This document shows positions 20,640-29,363 of a stretch of 64,000 nt of DNA, piece by piece. The notes under the pieces were generated by a model that saw only the letters and a program-made list of their open reading frames with translations, searched no databases and was not told where the DNA came from. The position numbers and the translations under genes were made by a program. The DNA is from DASYLJ01 sp964432595 (GTDB lineage Bacteria; Desulfobacterota; Binatia; DP-6): the NCBI GenBank assembly GCA_964432595.1, contig CAYSOF010000011.1, forward strand, positions 62,001 to 126,000, given 5' to 3'. Each line of letters opens with the position of its first letter. Position 1 is the stretch's first letter.

Positions 20640-21938
20640 ATGCCTCGGGCCTCCCGATCCTGCGCGACCTTCCTCGTCGCGGCCCTGCTCGCCGGTGGTT
20701 GCAGCCACACGCGCCCATACGTCCGTGGGCCGGCCACCACGCCCGCCCCCGCGCCATCGGCGATCGACCATCGGCTGATCCTGATCGGCGACGCCGGTGA
20801 CGCGAATCCGGACGGCGAGCCGGCGCTCGATCTGCTCGAGGAGCGCGTCCGGGTCGCGCCGGGCATGACCACCGTCGTCTTCCTCGGCGACAACGTCTAC
20901 GAGACCGGCATGCCGGACCCGACCGATCTCGAGTGCACCGCGCTCGAGAGCATTCTCGACGAGGTGCTGCTGAACCTCTACGAGAGCCGATGCGAGGCCG
21001 AGCGCCTCCTGAAGGCCCAGGTGAAGGCCGTCCGCGTTCCGGGCGCGCGCGCCATCTTCATCCCGGGCAATCACGACTGGGATCAGTTCGGCGTCGGCGG
21101 GTTCAAGCGCGTGCTCAATCAGCAGGCGTTCATCTTCCAGCTGCGCACGGCCACCCAGGACATCGCCGAGGTCAGCATGCTGCCCGGCAACGGGTGTCCG
21201 GGCCCGACGACGGTCGACATCGGGCGCCGTGGCCGGCTGGTCATCCTCGACACGCAGTGGTGGGTCGACGTCGGCACGAAGCCGACGCCGGAGCACAATC
21301 CGACGTCGTGTCCGTACGTCACCGAGGCGGACGTCCTCGCGGCACTCCTGCGCGAGATCGAGGCGGGTGTCGCCGCCGGACGCGAGGTCGTGGTCGTCGG
21401 CCATCATCCGCTCGCCAGCAAGGGCCCGCACGGGGGGCACGTCGACCCCGTCGTGCACCTCTTTCCGCTCACGATGCTCAGCACGTACGTGCCGTTCGTC
21501 GTGCGCTGGCTGCCCCTCCCGGTCCTGGGCTCCGTGGCCGCGTGGCTGCGCGCGAACCGTTCGCCGAGCGGCCAGGATTTCTCCGGGCCCGGCAACGCGG
21601 AGATGCGGAAGGCCCTCGAGACCACCATGGCGACGGCGGCGTCGCGCGGCGCCACGCCGCTGCTGTACGCCGCCGGCCACGACCACAGCCTGCAGGTCTT
21701 CGAGGCCCGCAGCGGCCCGCGCTATACGGTCGTCAGCGGGCTCGGCTCGAGCTCGAAGCAGTCGGAAGTGCGGCACGACCACTGGACGCGCTTCGCCCAC
21801 GCCGACGCGACCCGCCCCGGCCTGATGGAGGTCGACTTCACCACCGACGGCCACGCGCGCCTCGCGGTGTACGAGTGGTCTCCGGAGCGCAAGGGCGGCG
21901 AGGAGGTCTACGCGCTCGAGCTCACCGCGGGCTGGTGA
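20640..21938 (+). CDS. Metallophosphoesterase lipoprotein
   Basis: 432 residues. The signal sequence ends with a lipobox, LAGGC (about 18-22). The calcineurin-like metal site is complete in order: GDAGDA (about 51-56), GDNVYE (about 83), GNHDWD (about 141), GHHPLAS (about 259) and GHDHS (about 347). Such enzymes hydrolyse phosphomono- or diesters with a di-metal centre; being lipid-anchored it acts in the periplasm or at the outer membrane. It overlaps the convergent c-type protein gene by 17 bases. Confidence 0.88.
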   Translation: MPRASRSCATFLVAALLAGGCSHTRPYVRGPATTPAPAPSAIDHRLILIGDAGDANPDGEPALDLLEERVRVAPGMTTVVFLGDNVYETGMPDPTDLECTALESILDEVLLNLYESRCEAERLLKAQVKAVRVPGARAIFIPGNHDWDQFGVGGFKRVLNQQAFIFQLRTATQDIAEVSMLPGNGCPGPTTVDIGRRGRLVILDTQWWVDVGTKPTPEHNPTSCPYVTEADVLAALLREIEAGVAAGREVVVVGHHPLASKGPHGGHVDPVVHLFPLTMLSTYVPFVVRWLPLPVLGSVAAWLRANRSPSGQDFSGPGNAEMRKALETTMATAASRGATPLLYAAGHDHSLQVFEARSGPRYTVVSGLGSSSKQSEVRHDHWTRFAHADATRPGLMEVDFTTDGHARLAVYEWSPERKGGEEVYALELTAGW

Positions 21939-22392
21939 GGGGCCGGAACGGCGAGAGCAGGAAATCGACGCCGGCCGCGTGGCACCCCGTGCAGAGCGGG
22001 AGGCCGCGGCCGTAGAACGCGTCCGCATTCGTTCCGTCGAGCGTCTCGTAGAACAGCCACGCACGGCCGCCGCGTCCGCCGCGCAGCTTCCGCATGACGG
22101 CCCATCCGACGACCTGCTCCTGCCCGGCGAAGTACAGCTCCTTCACCATCGCGGCGCCGCGCCGGAACGTCGTCCGTCCCGCGGCGAGATCGTCGACGAG
22201 GACGGGGCTGTAGAACGTCCGCACGTGCATGCCGTGCGCGGTGGCCGACGTGTGCACCGCGGGCTCGCCCGTGTAGCTGGCCTGATACGCCCCTGCCCGC
22301 AACCAGCGGAGCAGCGGGCCCTTGCGACGGGGCGGCGTGGCCTGGGCGCCGGTGACGGTCACGAGCAGGATCAGCACGACGAGGACGCGCAT
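21922..22392 (-). CDS. Exported mono-haem c-type protein
   Basis: 156 residues. A signal peptide (MRVLVVLILLVTVTGAQA) is followed by a globular part with one haem-attachment motif, C-T-G-C-H at 134-138, close to the C-terminus. A haem site so near the end, after about 110 residues without one, is unlike class I cytochromes and suggests a specialised redox or oxidase-associated domain. Methionines at about 82 and 100 could be axial ligands. I chose the ATG at 22392 because the signal peptide starts there; the open frame reaches further upstream. Function beyond electron transfer is unknown. Confidence 0.7.
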   Translation of the reverse strand: MRVLVVLILLVTVTGAQATPPRRKGPLLRWLRAGAYQASYTGEPAVHTSATAHGMHVRTFYSPVLVDDLAAGRTTFRRGAAMVKELYFAGQEQVVGWAVMRKLRGGRGGRAWLFYETLDGTNADAFYGRGLPLCTGCHAAGVDFLLSPFRPLTSPR

Positions 22393-22576
22393 CGAGCGCT
22401 CCGATGCCGGAGCCGGTCGGCACGTCACACCACGACGCGGGGCTGCCACGTCCCGGACGTAGCCCATCCGCGCACGGAAAACATCTCGGGCCTGCCGCCC
22501 TTCCCCGGGTTCCGCCCGGCGTTCTCCCGTCATGTCAGGAGTACACGGATGCGGCGATTCGCGGATAACGATCGTC

Positions 22577-25300
22577 ATGCGTGCTCTCGCCGTCCTGCTC
22601 GCCCTCGCGCTGCCCTCGCTCGCCCTGGCCCAGGCCGCACGGAACGTCGAGCCCGTCGTCCTGACCGGCGCCGAGGTGCCGGCGTGGTCGCGGCTTCCCG
22701 CCCTCACCGTGTGCGCCCCGTATCCCTCGGGCACGACCGGCGGCCGCGACGCGCACAACGGCACGACCATCGTCCCGCCCGACGTTCGCACCGGCGTCGC
22801 CGTCGACGACGTCGTGGCGTTCCGCTGGACGGGGCTCGCCTGGGTCGAGATCCGGGTGCAGGTCGACGAACGCTTCGACTACTGCCTGTCGAACCCGCCG
22901 TCGGACTTCGCGCTGTACTCCGGCACGGACAAGGAGCTCACGTACGCGTGGGACGTCGAGAGCTGGAAGAAGACCGACGGCCAGTGCGTCGCCGCCTATC
23001 CGCCCGGCGCCGCGCCGACGCCGGATCCCGTCGCCACGCTCGACGACGACGACGAGATCGTCTTCATGGCGAGCGACGCGGGCCAGCAGGCGCCGCTGGC
23101 GGTGCTGACGCCGCCCGGCACCAGCAACGGCCAGGCGGTCGCCGTGGTCGACCCGTTCGATCCCACGGCGCCGGCGTTCGTCTACCTCTTCCTGCGCGCC
23201 GGCGGCTCGTCGTTCGACGCGTCGAGCGGCTACGTCGACTATACGCGCGATGCGAACGCCGACGAGTGGATCGATCGCCACTCGATCGCCGCCGACGACC
23301 CCGAGATCCTCGGCGTCAGCAACACCGGCTACGGCCCGAACCTGCCCGGCGACGTCTGCCGCACGGCCGTGTCGCCCGGCTATCCGGCGACGCCCGACGG
23401 TGCGCCGCGCCCGTCGACGGACCGCTTCGTGCGCGACGGCGTCACCGTCGCCACCGACGCCTACGAATGGCGCGCGACCGGCCGTTGGATGGTGCGCGGC
23501 CTGCGCGTCGCGAAGCCCGGACAGCCGGGCGTCTACGGCCCCGACCTGATCGACCGCTGGAAGGGGCGCGCGTTCCAGCAGAGCCCCGACTCGACGATCT
23601 CGCTCGTCGGCTTCGAGGACGAGCAGGTGAACTGGGAGGCGAACAGCGCGCTCCTCGGCGAGCGCGTCGGGCCGGTGCGCGCGATCCGCGAGGTGTGGGG
23701 CGCCGACTCGGGCACCAACGTCACGAAGACCGAAACCTTCTATCGCGACGCGGTGGCGTACCGGTACCACGTGCGCGTCCATCCCATCCCGCCCGACGGC
23801 CTCTACACGTCGTGGGACTACAACGCCGGCGTCGCCACGCGGTACTACAACCTGCTGAAGCCGAACGGCGTCGCGATCGACGGCGTCAACGACGACGTCG
23901 GCAACGTCGACGGCCTCTTCGGCGTTCCCGCGTTCTTCGATGCGCCCGACCCGACGTTCAACGTGCCGAGCGCGATCCTCAACTGGGAGCAGATCTCGGG
24001 CGCCGGCGACGCCGGCGCGCTCGTCTACATCCTCGAGCTGAAGGGCGCGACGACGCTCGTGAACCCGGCCGTCGTGCCGTACTACCGCGACGACAAGTGC
24101 CTCGACGACGGCACGGGCGACGACCCGGTCGCGCGGCCCTGGCCCGGCGAGGCGTCGACCGACCCGCGCGTGCAGGCCGGCTATGCCGCCGCGGCGGGCG
24201 GCACGCCCTACCCGCAGCTCACGTGCGACCAGAAGCAGGGCGCCTGGGGCGCGCACGGCGTCCACTACTTCGTCACCGGCGACAGCGACAACGCCGCGTC
24301 GCCCGAGGTGCTGACGGAGATCGACGCGCAGCAGTGGCAGTTCACCGTGCCGACGGCGGCGCCGGCGAACGTCGCGCAGCCCTACGCGAACACGGTGATC
24401 CTGCCGCTCCTGACGGTCGTCACGCCGATCGTCGGCCCGCCGCCGCTGCTCGCGCCGAGCGCGGCCGACGCGTCGGCCGTCACGCCGCAGGACACGCCGG
24501 TCGGCGTGACGCTCGCGGGCGGCGATCTCCTGACCTGCGAGCTCGGCTTCACGATCGTGACGCCGCCCGCGCACGGCACGCTCGGCGCGATCACGGGCGA
24601 GGCATGCACGCTCGGCCTGCCGTCGTCGGACACCGCGCGCGTCACCTACACGCCGGAGCCGGGCTACGCCGGCAGCGACGCGTTCACGTACCGCACGAAC
24701 GACGGTCTGTTCGACTCGTCGCCGGCGTCCGTGTTCCTCACCGTCGAGCCGCTGCCGCCGCCGACCTGCGCGAACGGACCCGTCGTCGGCTGCCGGCGGC
24801 CGGTGCGGACGGACAAGGCGACGCTGTCGGTGACGGACCGCTCGCCCGACGTGAACGACGAGCTGACGTGGAAGTGGACCGCCGGCGCGGCGACGACGCT
24901 CGCCGACTTCGGCACGCCGCTCACGACGACGAGCCATCAGCTGTGCGTCTACGACGGCGCAGGCGACACGGTCGCTCGCGCGAGCGTGCCGCCGGGCGGG
25001 ACGTGCGACGGCCGGCCGTGCTGGTCGGCGAAGGGCAGCCGCTATCTGTACCGGAGCCGCGAACGCGTTCCCGGCGGCGGCAAGCGCAGCACGCTCCGGC
25101 TGACGCTCGCGGCCGGCATCGACGGCAAGGCGAAGATTCTCCTGAAGGGCCGCGGCGTCCACTTCGGGCTCGACGCCCTCCCCTGGGCGCAGCCCGTCGT
25201 CGTGCAGCTGAAGAACGGCGAGGGCGAGTGCTGGGAGGCACGGTACGACGCGCCGGCGCGGCGCAACCAGCCGGGACGGTTCCTCGACAAGGGTGACTGA
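22577..25300 (+). CDS. Large exported protein with an Ig/cadherin-like domain and a recurring C-terminal beta domain
   Basis: 907 residues starting with a signal peptide (MRALAVLLALALPSLALAQ). Residues about 20-630 form a large unrecognised region rich in aromatic residues and Asp. About 640-730 is a cadherin-like/Big_9-type domain (TPPAHGTLGAI, VTYTPEPGYAGSDAFTYRTNDG). From about 745 to the end comes a domain with the marks ATTLADFGTPL, LCVYD, GTCDGRPCW and AGIDGKAKILLKGRG, which recurs at the end of the exported protein at 49439-51547. It probably sits on the cell surface. No enzyme signature is visible. Confidence 0.78.
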   Translation: MRALAVLLALALPSLALAQAARNVEPVVLTGAEVPAWSRLPALTVCAPYPSGTTGGRDAHNGTTIVPPDVRTGVAVDDVVAFRWTGLAWVEIRVQVDERFDYCLSNPPSDFALYSGTDKELTYAWDVESWKKTDGQCVAAYPPGAAPTPDPVATLDDDDEIVFMASDAGQQAPLAVLTPPGTSNGQAVAVVDPFDPTAPAFVYLFLRAGGSSFDASSGYVDYTRDANADEWIDRHSIAADDPEILGVSNTGYGPNLPGDVCRTAVSPGYPATPDGAPRPSTDRFVRDGVTVATDAYEWRATGRWMVRGLRVAKPGQPGVYGPDLIDRWKGRAFQQSPDSTISLVGFEDEQVNWEANSALLGERVGPVRAIREVWGADSGTNVTKTETFYRDAVAYRYHVRVHPIPPDGLYTSWDYNAGVATRYYNLLKPNGVAIDGVNDDVGNVDGLFGVPAFFDAPDPTFNVPSAILNWEQISGAGDAGALVYILELKGATTLVNPAVVPYYRDDKCLDDGTGDDPVARPWPGEASTDPRVQAGYAAAAGGTPYPQLTCDQKQGAWGAHGVHYFVTGDSDNAASPEVLTEIDAQQWQFTVPTAAPANVAQPYANTVILPLLTVVTPIVGPPPLLAPSAADASAVTPQDTPVGVTLAGGDLLTCELGFTIVTPPAHGTLGAITGEACTLGLPSSDTARVTYTPEPGYAGSDAFTYRTNDGLFDSSPASVFLTVEPLPPPTCANGPVVGCRRPVRTDKATLSVTDRSPDVNDELTWKWTAGAATTLADFGTPLTTTSHQLCVYDGAGDTVARASVPPGGTCDGRPCWSAKGSRYLYRSRERVPGGGKRSTLRLTLAAGIDGKAKILLKGRGVHFGLDALPWAQPVVVQLKNGEGECWEARYDAPARRNQPGRFLDKGD

Positions 25301-25330
25301 GCGCATGCCGGGTGCGCCGAGCTTTTGCCG

Positions 25331-25360
25331 TTGACCTCCGTGGGCGCCGATCCGTACAGT
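25331..25360 (+). promoter_or_regulatory. Leaderless-type promoter of the caspase-like exported protein
   Basis: TTGACC (25331-25336), 18 bases, TACAGT (25355-25360), ATG at 25369. Only 8 bases separate the -10 from the start codon, so transcription would begin at or next to the ATG. Confidence 0.55.
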
Positions 25361-25368
25361 CCGGACGC

Positions 25369-28197
25369 ATGTGGCTCGTCCCGCGTGTCCTGGCGGGGTG
25401 CGCGCTCCTGCTCCTGTGCGGGTCGCGCGCGACGGCCGCGCTCGTCCTCGACGCGGCGACGGTCACGGTCCGCCCGGCACGCACCGACTCGTTTCAGCTG
25501 AAGGGCCGGCTCGGACCCACGTCGCTCGACGGCGCCACCGCGATCACCGTCGCGCTGGGACCGTTCTCGATGCAGGTCCCGCTCGACCGGGTGAAGCGGA
25601 AGAAGCAGCTCGTCACCTTCCGCGACAAGGCGCCCGGCGCGCGCATCAGCCGGCTGCGCCTGGACCTGCGGCGCGGCACGTTTCTGGTCGTCGGCGACGA
25701 GTGGGTGCTCGCGAACCTGCCGAACCCGCTCGACGTCGCGGTAGGGACGACCGCCGGCGCGGACTGCCGGACGGTGCGCCTCGAGAACCCGAAGGCGCGA
25801 CGGCCGCGGAAGCGCGCGCCGTCCGTCGTCCGTCTCGTGCTGGCCAAGAACGGCGACGCCGGCGCCTGCGGCACGCTCGCGGCGCCGCGCCCGCGTCCGG
25901 TCGCCGTCGTCGCCGGCACACCGACGTCGGTGCTGTTCGAGGTCGACGCGACGACCGTCGACGCGGGCAGCGTCCAGCTCGTCCGCCTGGACGCGGCCGG
26001 CCGCCCGACCGGCGAGCCGGTGTGCACGATGACGTCGGACGGGGCGCGGCTCTCCTGTACGACGACGATCGCCGAGACGTCGCCGGGCGACGTCACCTTG
26101 TTCGTCCGCGGCACCGCGGGGGGCGCGCCGGTGGCGTCGACGGGCTTCGTCCTGCCGATCGTGCCGCCGCGCAGCGCGGCGGACGCCGCGATGCTCGCGC
26201 AGGCCGACGCCGGCGTCGTCCAGGCACGCGACGACGCGTTCGCCCGGCTCGGCGACACGCTCGCCGCGCGCATGGCGCTGCTGCGCGCGCTCGCCGCGGT
26301 GCCGGGCATCTCCGGCGCCGCGCTCAGCCCGAACGGCGTCGACGTCGTCTACCGCTATGCGAACGGCTGGCTCGGCGGGCTGATCCTGAACCGCGGCCTC
26401 GGCACCATCCCCACGCCGTCGGTGGCGACGACCCGTCCGGCCGCCGTGCGCCCGCGCCCATCGCCCCGCGTCCTCTTCCGCACGTGCGGCGGCGCCGAAG
26501 GCGTCTGCTGTCAGCCGAAGGATCGGCGCCAGGCGCTGCTCCGACGCAACGTCCTCGTCTGGGACGCGGGCTACTTCGGGCCGGGCCGAGACGACGCGCC
26601 GGTCGTCGCCGCCAAGTTCGCCGAGTGGGCGTGCCTGGGCCACCAGGTGACGACCGTCTTCGGCGCCGCCGCGACCGTCGCGTCGGTGAAGCAGTTCACG
26701 AGCGCCGCGACGCTCGTGATCTCCACGCACGGCGTGGTGAACAAGTACGGCCGCGTGATGTTCGCCACCGGCGAGACGATCTCCGACAGCCGCGACGAGC
26801 TTCACCACGACGACCTGGTCTTCGGCCTGGTCGGACGGTACCCGATGACCGACACCGTCGGCATCTACACGGTCTCCGAGGACTTCGTCCGCGTGCTGCC
26901 CGGGAGCTTTCCCGAGCGCGCGATCGTCTACGCGAGCTATTGCTACAGCGGCTACGAGGACGCACTCGCGGCGTACGTGTCGAAGGGCGCGGGCGTCGCG
27001 TTCGGCTACGACTGGAAGGTGCACGACACCTACGCGATCGACGTCGCGACGCAGCTGTTCGACGGCCTGCTCGCCGGCTTCAAGACGGCCGGCGACGCGT
27101 ACGACGCCGTCGAGCCGAAGCGCGACCCCACTCCGCTGACCGGCTCGCTGCCCGGGCGCGAGCCCGACACGTGGCTCGAGTTCACGCTGCCCGCCTCCTT
27201 CGTCTCGCAAGGCAACCAACGGATCGCCTACGTCGCCCAGCCCGACATCACGCCCGACGCGTCGACCGTCGGCCCCGGCGAGTCGGCGACGCTGACCGCG
27301 TCCGCAGAGGGCGCGGGGACGTGCCCGCTCGAGTACCACTGGTACACGGAGGGCACCGCCGGCGACCTCACGGGCGATACGGGGACGAACGACTTCGAGT
27401 CGACGGAGCCGACCGCCACCTACACCGCCCACGAGGAGCCCGACGCCGACGACGACGCGGTCGCGGTCGAGCTGTCGTCGCCAGAGAGCGACGGCATCGG
27501 CACGAGCTGCGCCGAGGCGAGCGTCGTGACGACGTCGACCAGCAGCACGACGACGACGTCGACGACGGTGCCGACCTGCGGTGCGGGCGTCGTGCTGTCG
27601 GCCGTCGTCACCGAGGAGATCCTCGCCGGCGCGTTCGCCACGTCGATGGGAACGAACGATCAGCATCCGTTCACGTTCCCGCAGACGGCGATCCCCGTCA
27701 CGCCGACGGCGAACGACGCGAAGCCGTGGAACGAGGTCGCGACGGCCGGCGGTGCCGCCGCGACCAGTATCGGCGACATCAGCTGGACCGTCGCCCCCTG
27801 CGCGATCACCGCGAGCGGCACGTTCGAGGAGTCGAGCATCGGCGGCTCGGCCACCGCGGCGGCGCAGACGGGACTCGACGCCACGCTGCAGATCGCCTTC
27901 GAGGTGTCGCGCGAGGCGCCGTATCACCTCGAGGGCTTCGTCCAGGCCTCCGGCACGGCGAAGGACGGCGACAACACGGTCTTCTACGCGCGCTGCTCGG
28001 CCAACGGGATCGGCATCGTCGAGGCGAGCCTGCAGAACCCGACCGGCGTCCCCGTCCCGTTCGAGCGCGACAGCACCGCCTTCCCGGGCGAGGAGCTCAT
28101 GATAATTTGCGGCGTCAAGCGCGGCGGCGCCAGCGCCGACGGCACCGGCGACGACATGGGGACCGTGGACTGGAGCTTCACGTTCACGTTCCAGTGA
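25369..28197 (+). CDS. Exported caspase-like (clan CD/C25-like) protein
   Basis: 942 residues with a signal peptide (MWLVPRVLAGCALLLLCGSRATAA). Residues about 25-180 are a beta domain with RKK/FRDK marks related to domains in other exported proteins here. The central part carries TLVISTHGVVNKYG (His454) and AIVYASYCYSGYEDAL (Cys525). The hydrophobic-S-x-H-G and A-S-x-C-x-S-G pattern is that of clan CD cysteine peptidases such as gingipains and caspases. A PKD-like segment (about 620-710) and a Thr/Ser linker (about 720-740, STSSTTTTSTTVP) lead to a C-terminal beta region. It is likely a surface or secreted peptidase. The start is fixed by the signal peptide and the leaderless promoter. Confidence 0.7.
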   Translation: MWLVPRVLAGCALLLLCGSRATAALVLDAATVTVRPARTDSFQLKGRLGPTSLDGATAITVALGPFSMQVPLDRVKRKKQLVTFRDKAPGARISRLRLDLRRGTFLVVGDEWVLANLPNPLDVAVGTTAGADCRTVRLENPKARRPRKRAPSVVRLVLAKNGDAGACGTLAAPRPRPVAVVAGTPTSVLFEVDATTVDAGSVQLVRLDAAGRPTGEPVCTMTSDGARLSCTTTIAETSPGDVTLFVRGTAGGAPVASTGFVLPIVPPRSAADAAMLAQADAGVVQARDDAFARLGDTLAARMALLRALAAVPGISGAALSPNGVDVVYRYANGWLGGLILNRGLGTIPTPSVATTRPAAVRPRPSPRVLFRTCGGAEGVCCQPKDRRQALLRRNVLVWDAGYFGPGRDDAPVVAAKFAEWACLGHQVTTVFGAAATVASVKQFTSAATLVISTHGVVNKYGRVMFATGETISDSRDELHHDDLVFGLVGRYPMTDTVGIYTVSEDFVRVLPGSFPERAIVYASYCYSGYEDALAAYVSKGAGVAFGYDWKVHDTYAIDVATQLFDGLLAGFKTAGDAYDAVEPKRDPTPLTGSLPGREPDTWLEFTLPASFVSQGNQRIAYVAQPDITPDASTVGPGESATLTASAEGAGTCPLEYHWYTEGTAGDLTGDTGTNDFESTEPTATYTAHEEPDADDDAVAVELSSPESDGIGTSCAEASVVTTSTSSTTTTSTTVPTCGAGVVLSAVVTEEILAGAFATSMGTNDQHPFTFPQTAIPVTPTANDAKPWNEVATAGGAAATSIGDISWTVAPCAITASGTFEESSIGGSATAAAQTGLDATLQIAFEVSREAPYHLEGFVQASGTAKDGDNTVFYARCSANGIGIVEASLQNPTGVPVPFERDSTAFPGEELMIICGVKRGGASADGTGDDMGTVDWSFTFTFQ

Positions 28198-28487
28198 GCG
28201 CCCGATAGCGCGCGAGGAGCCGCCGGCCCTTGGCGGCGATGCGGCATGCTGCCGCCACCGTCTTCGGCACGGGTTCGCCCCACGCCGCGGCGCTGAGCGC
28301 GAAGCGCGTCGGCCTACCCTTGGCGTCGACCAGCTTCGGGAGCGTCGCGCCGGCAGGCCGCCGTGCGGGTCTTTGGTCTTCTTCCGTGCAAGGTCTTCCG
28401 CTTGGCCGGCGCCTTGCGCTTCGCTGTCGATCGCGTCCGCTTGGGCTTCGGCCGGTCCCACGGCGCGTTTCGCTTCCGTGTGGCCAT
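28184..28487 (-). pseudogene. Decayed DUF6321-like gene (frameshifts plus internal loss)
   Basis: From the ATG at 28487 one frame reads MATRKRNAPWDRPKPKRT and a further Lys/Arg-rich tail, then stops. A second frame reads KKTKDPHGGLPA, and the third reads GATLPKLVDAKGRPTRFALS, then WGEPVPKTVAAACRIAAKGRRLLARY, to the stop at 28184. Joined, these pieces match the order I remember for DUF6321-like proteins: basic N-terminus, D-P-x-G-G-L, then P-T-R-x-A-L...WGEPVP...AAKGRRLL. The usual middle section is missing. Two frameshifts within 300 bases point to a decayed gene, or less likely to sequencing errors. It overlaps the end of the convergent peptidase gene by 14 bases. Confidence 0.45.
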
Positions 28488-28546
28488 GCCCGGACGCTAT
28501 CCCCGCCGCCCTCGACGTCAATCTCCCATCGCAGTATGGAGGCGCC

Positions 28547-29116
28547 ATGACCCTGAACGAGCTGCTCAACACCCCGAACGTGACGCCCGAACGCGTCCAG
28601 TCCCATCTCGCCTCGCTCTCCGGCGACGAGCGCGTCCGCCAGGCCACGCAGCTCGATCGCCGCCATCACAAGGCGCTCTGGGATCTGTCCGCCAACACCC
28701 CGCCCATCCAGCTCGAGGAGGTCGTCGGGACCGAGCGGGCGCCGCTCGATCCCGTGCCGTTCGAAGGCCAGAACAACCAGCCGATCTACCGCCCCTTCAA
28801 GAAGGTCTTCTACCGCACGACGAACGGCACGATCGGGGGCTACAACGACAGCCCGGCCGCGTGGTTCGCGGGCCCCGGCTACTACCTGCTGAAGCGCGAC
28901 GACTCCGGCGTCTACGTCGACTATACGGAGGTCCCGAAGGACAAGCCGGCGTCGTGGCCGCCGATCAAGCCGAACGACACGGGCATCTCCCAGTTCGTGT
29001 ACGGCCACATGAAGGACTACCTGCGGCGCGTGTACGGCCGCGTCTTCATCGGCCGCGCCTATCGCAAGGGCAAGGAGTCGCCGAACTTCTTCGTCCTCGC
29101 GCGCCCGGAGGTATGA
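28547..29116 (+). CDS. Conserved-looking protein of unknown function
   Basis: 189 residues, no signal peptide. The N-terminal 60 residues are helical and basic (TPERVQSHLASLSGDERVRQ). The rest contains a compact aromatic-rich domain (PIYRPFKKVFYRTTNGTIGG, GPGYYLLKRDDSGVYVDYTEVP, FVYGHMKDYLRRVYGRVFIG), suggesting a small beta-barrel followed by a helix. Candidate promoter TCGACG-N17-TATGGA ends 7 bases before the ATG. Its stop overlaps the next start (ATGA), coupling it to a small exported protein. No family recognised. Confidence 0.65.
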   Translation: MTLNELLNTPNVTPERVQSHLASLSGDERVRQATQLDRRHHKALWDLSANTPPIQLEEVVGTERAPLDPVPFEGQNNQPIYRPFKKVFYRTTNGTIGGYNDSPAAWFAGPGYYLLKRDDSGVYVDYTEVPKDKPASWPPIKPNDTGISQFVYGHMKDYLRRVYGRVFIGRAYRKGKESPNFFVLARPEV

Positions 29117-29358
29117 CCAGGGCCGCCGTCGCCGTCGGGCTCGTCCTCGTCGTCGGCGCGCCGGCGCTCGGGCAGCTCGCGCCCGGCTGGCCCGCGGACG
29201 ACCGTCCCGGCCAGGCTCTCGATCGACAGCGCGGCGAGTCGCTCGACGACTACCACCGGCGCCTCGAGCAGTGGCGCGACAGCTCGCACGACGAGCGTCG
29301 CGAGATGCTCGATCGCCGCCCCGGCAGTGGGGGCGCCGGCGAGGAGCCCGAGGAGTAG
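29113..29358 (+). CDS. Small exported protein
   Basis: 81 residues. A signal peptide (MTRAAVAVGLVLVVGAPALG) precedes a short, highly charged, mostly helical chain (LDDYHRRLEQWRDSSHDERREML) and an acidic tail (GAGEEPEE). It resembles small periplasmic accessory proteins, but no family is recognised. It is coupled to the upstream gene by a four-base ATGA overlap and ends 5 bases before the LpxO-like gene, so the three form an operon. Confidence 0.6.
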   Translation: MTRAAVAVGLVLVVGAPALGQLAPGWPADDRPGQALDRQRGESLDDYHRRLEQWRDSSHDERREMLDRRPGSGGAGEEPEE

Positions 29359-29363
29359 CGGCC

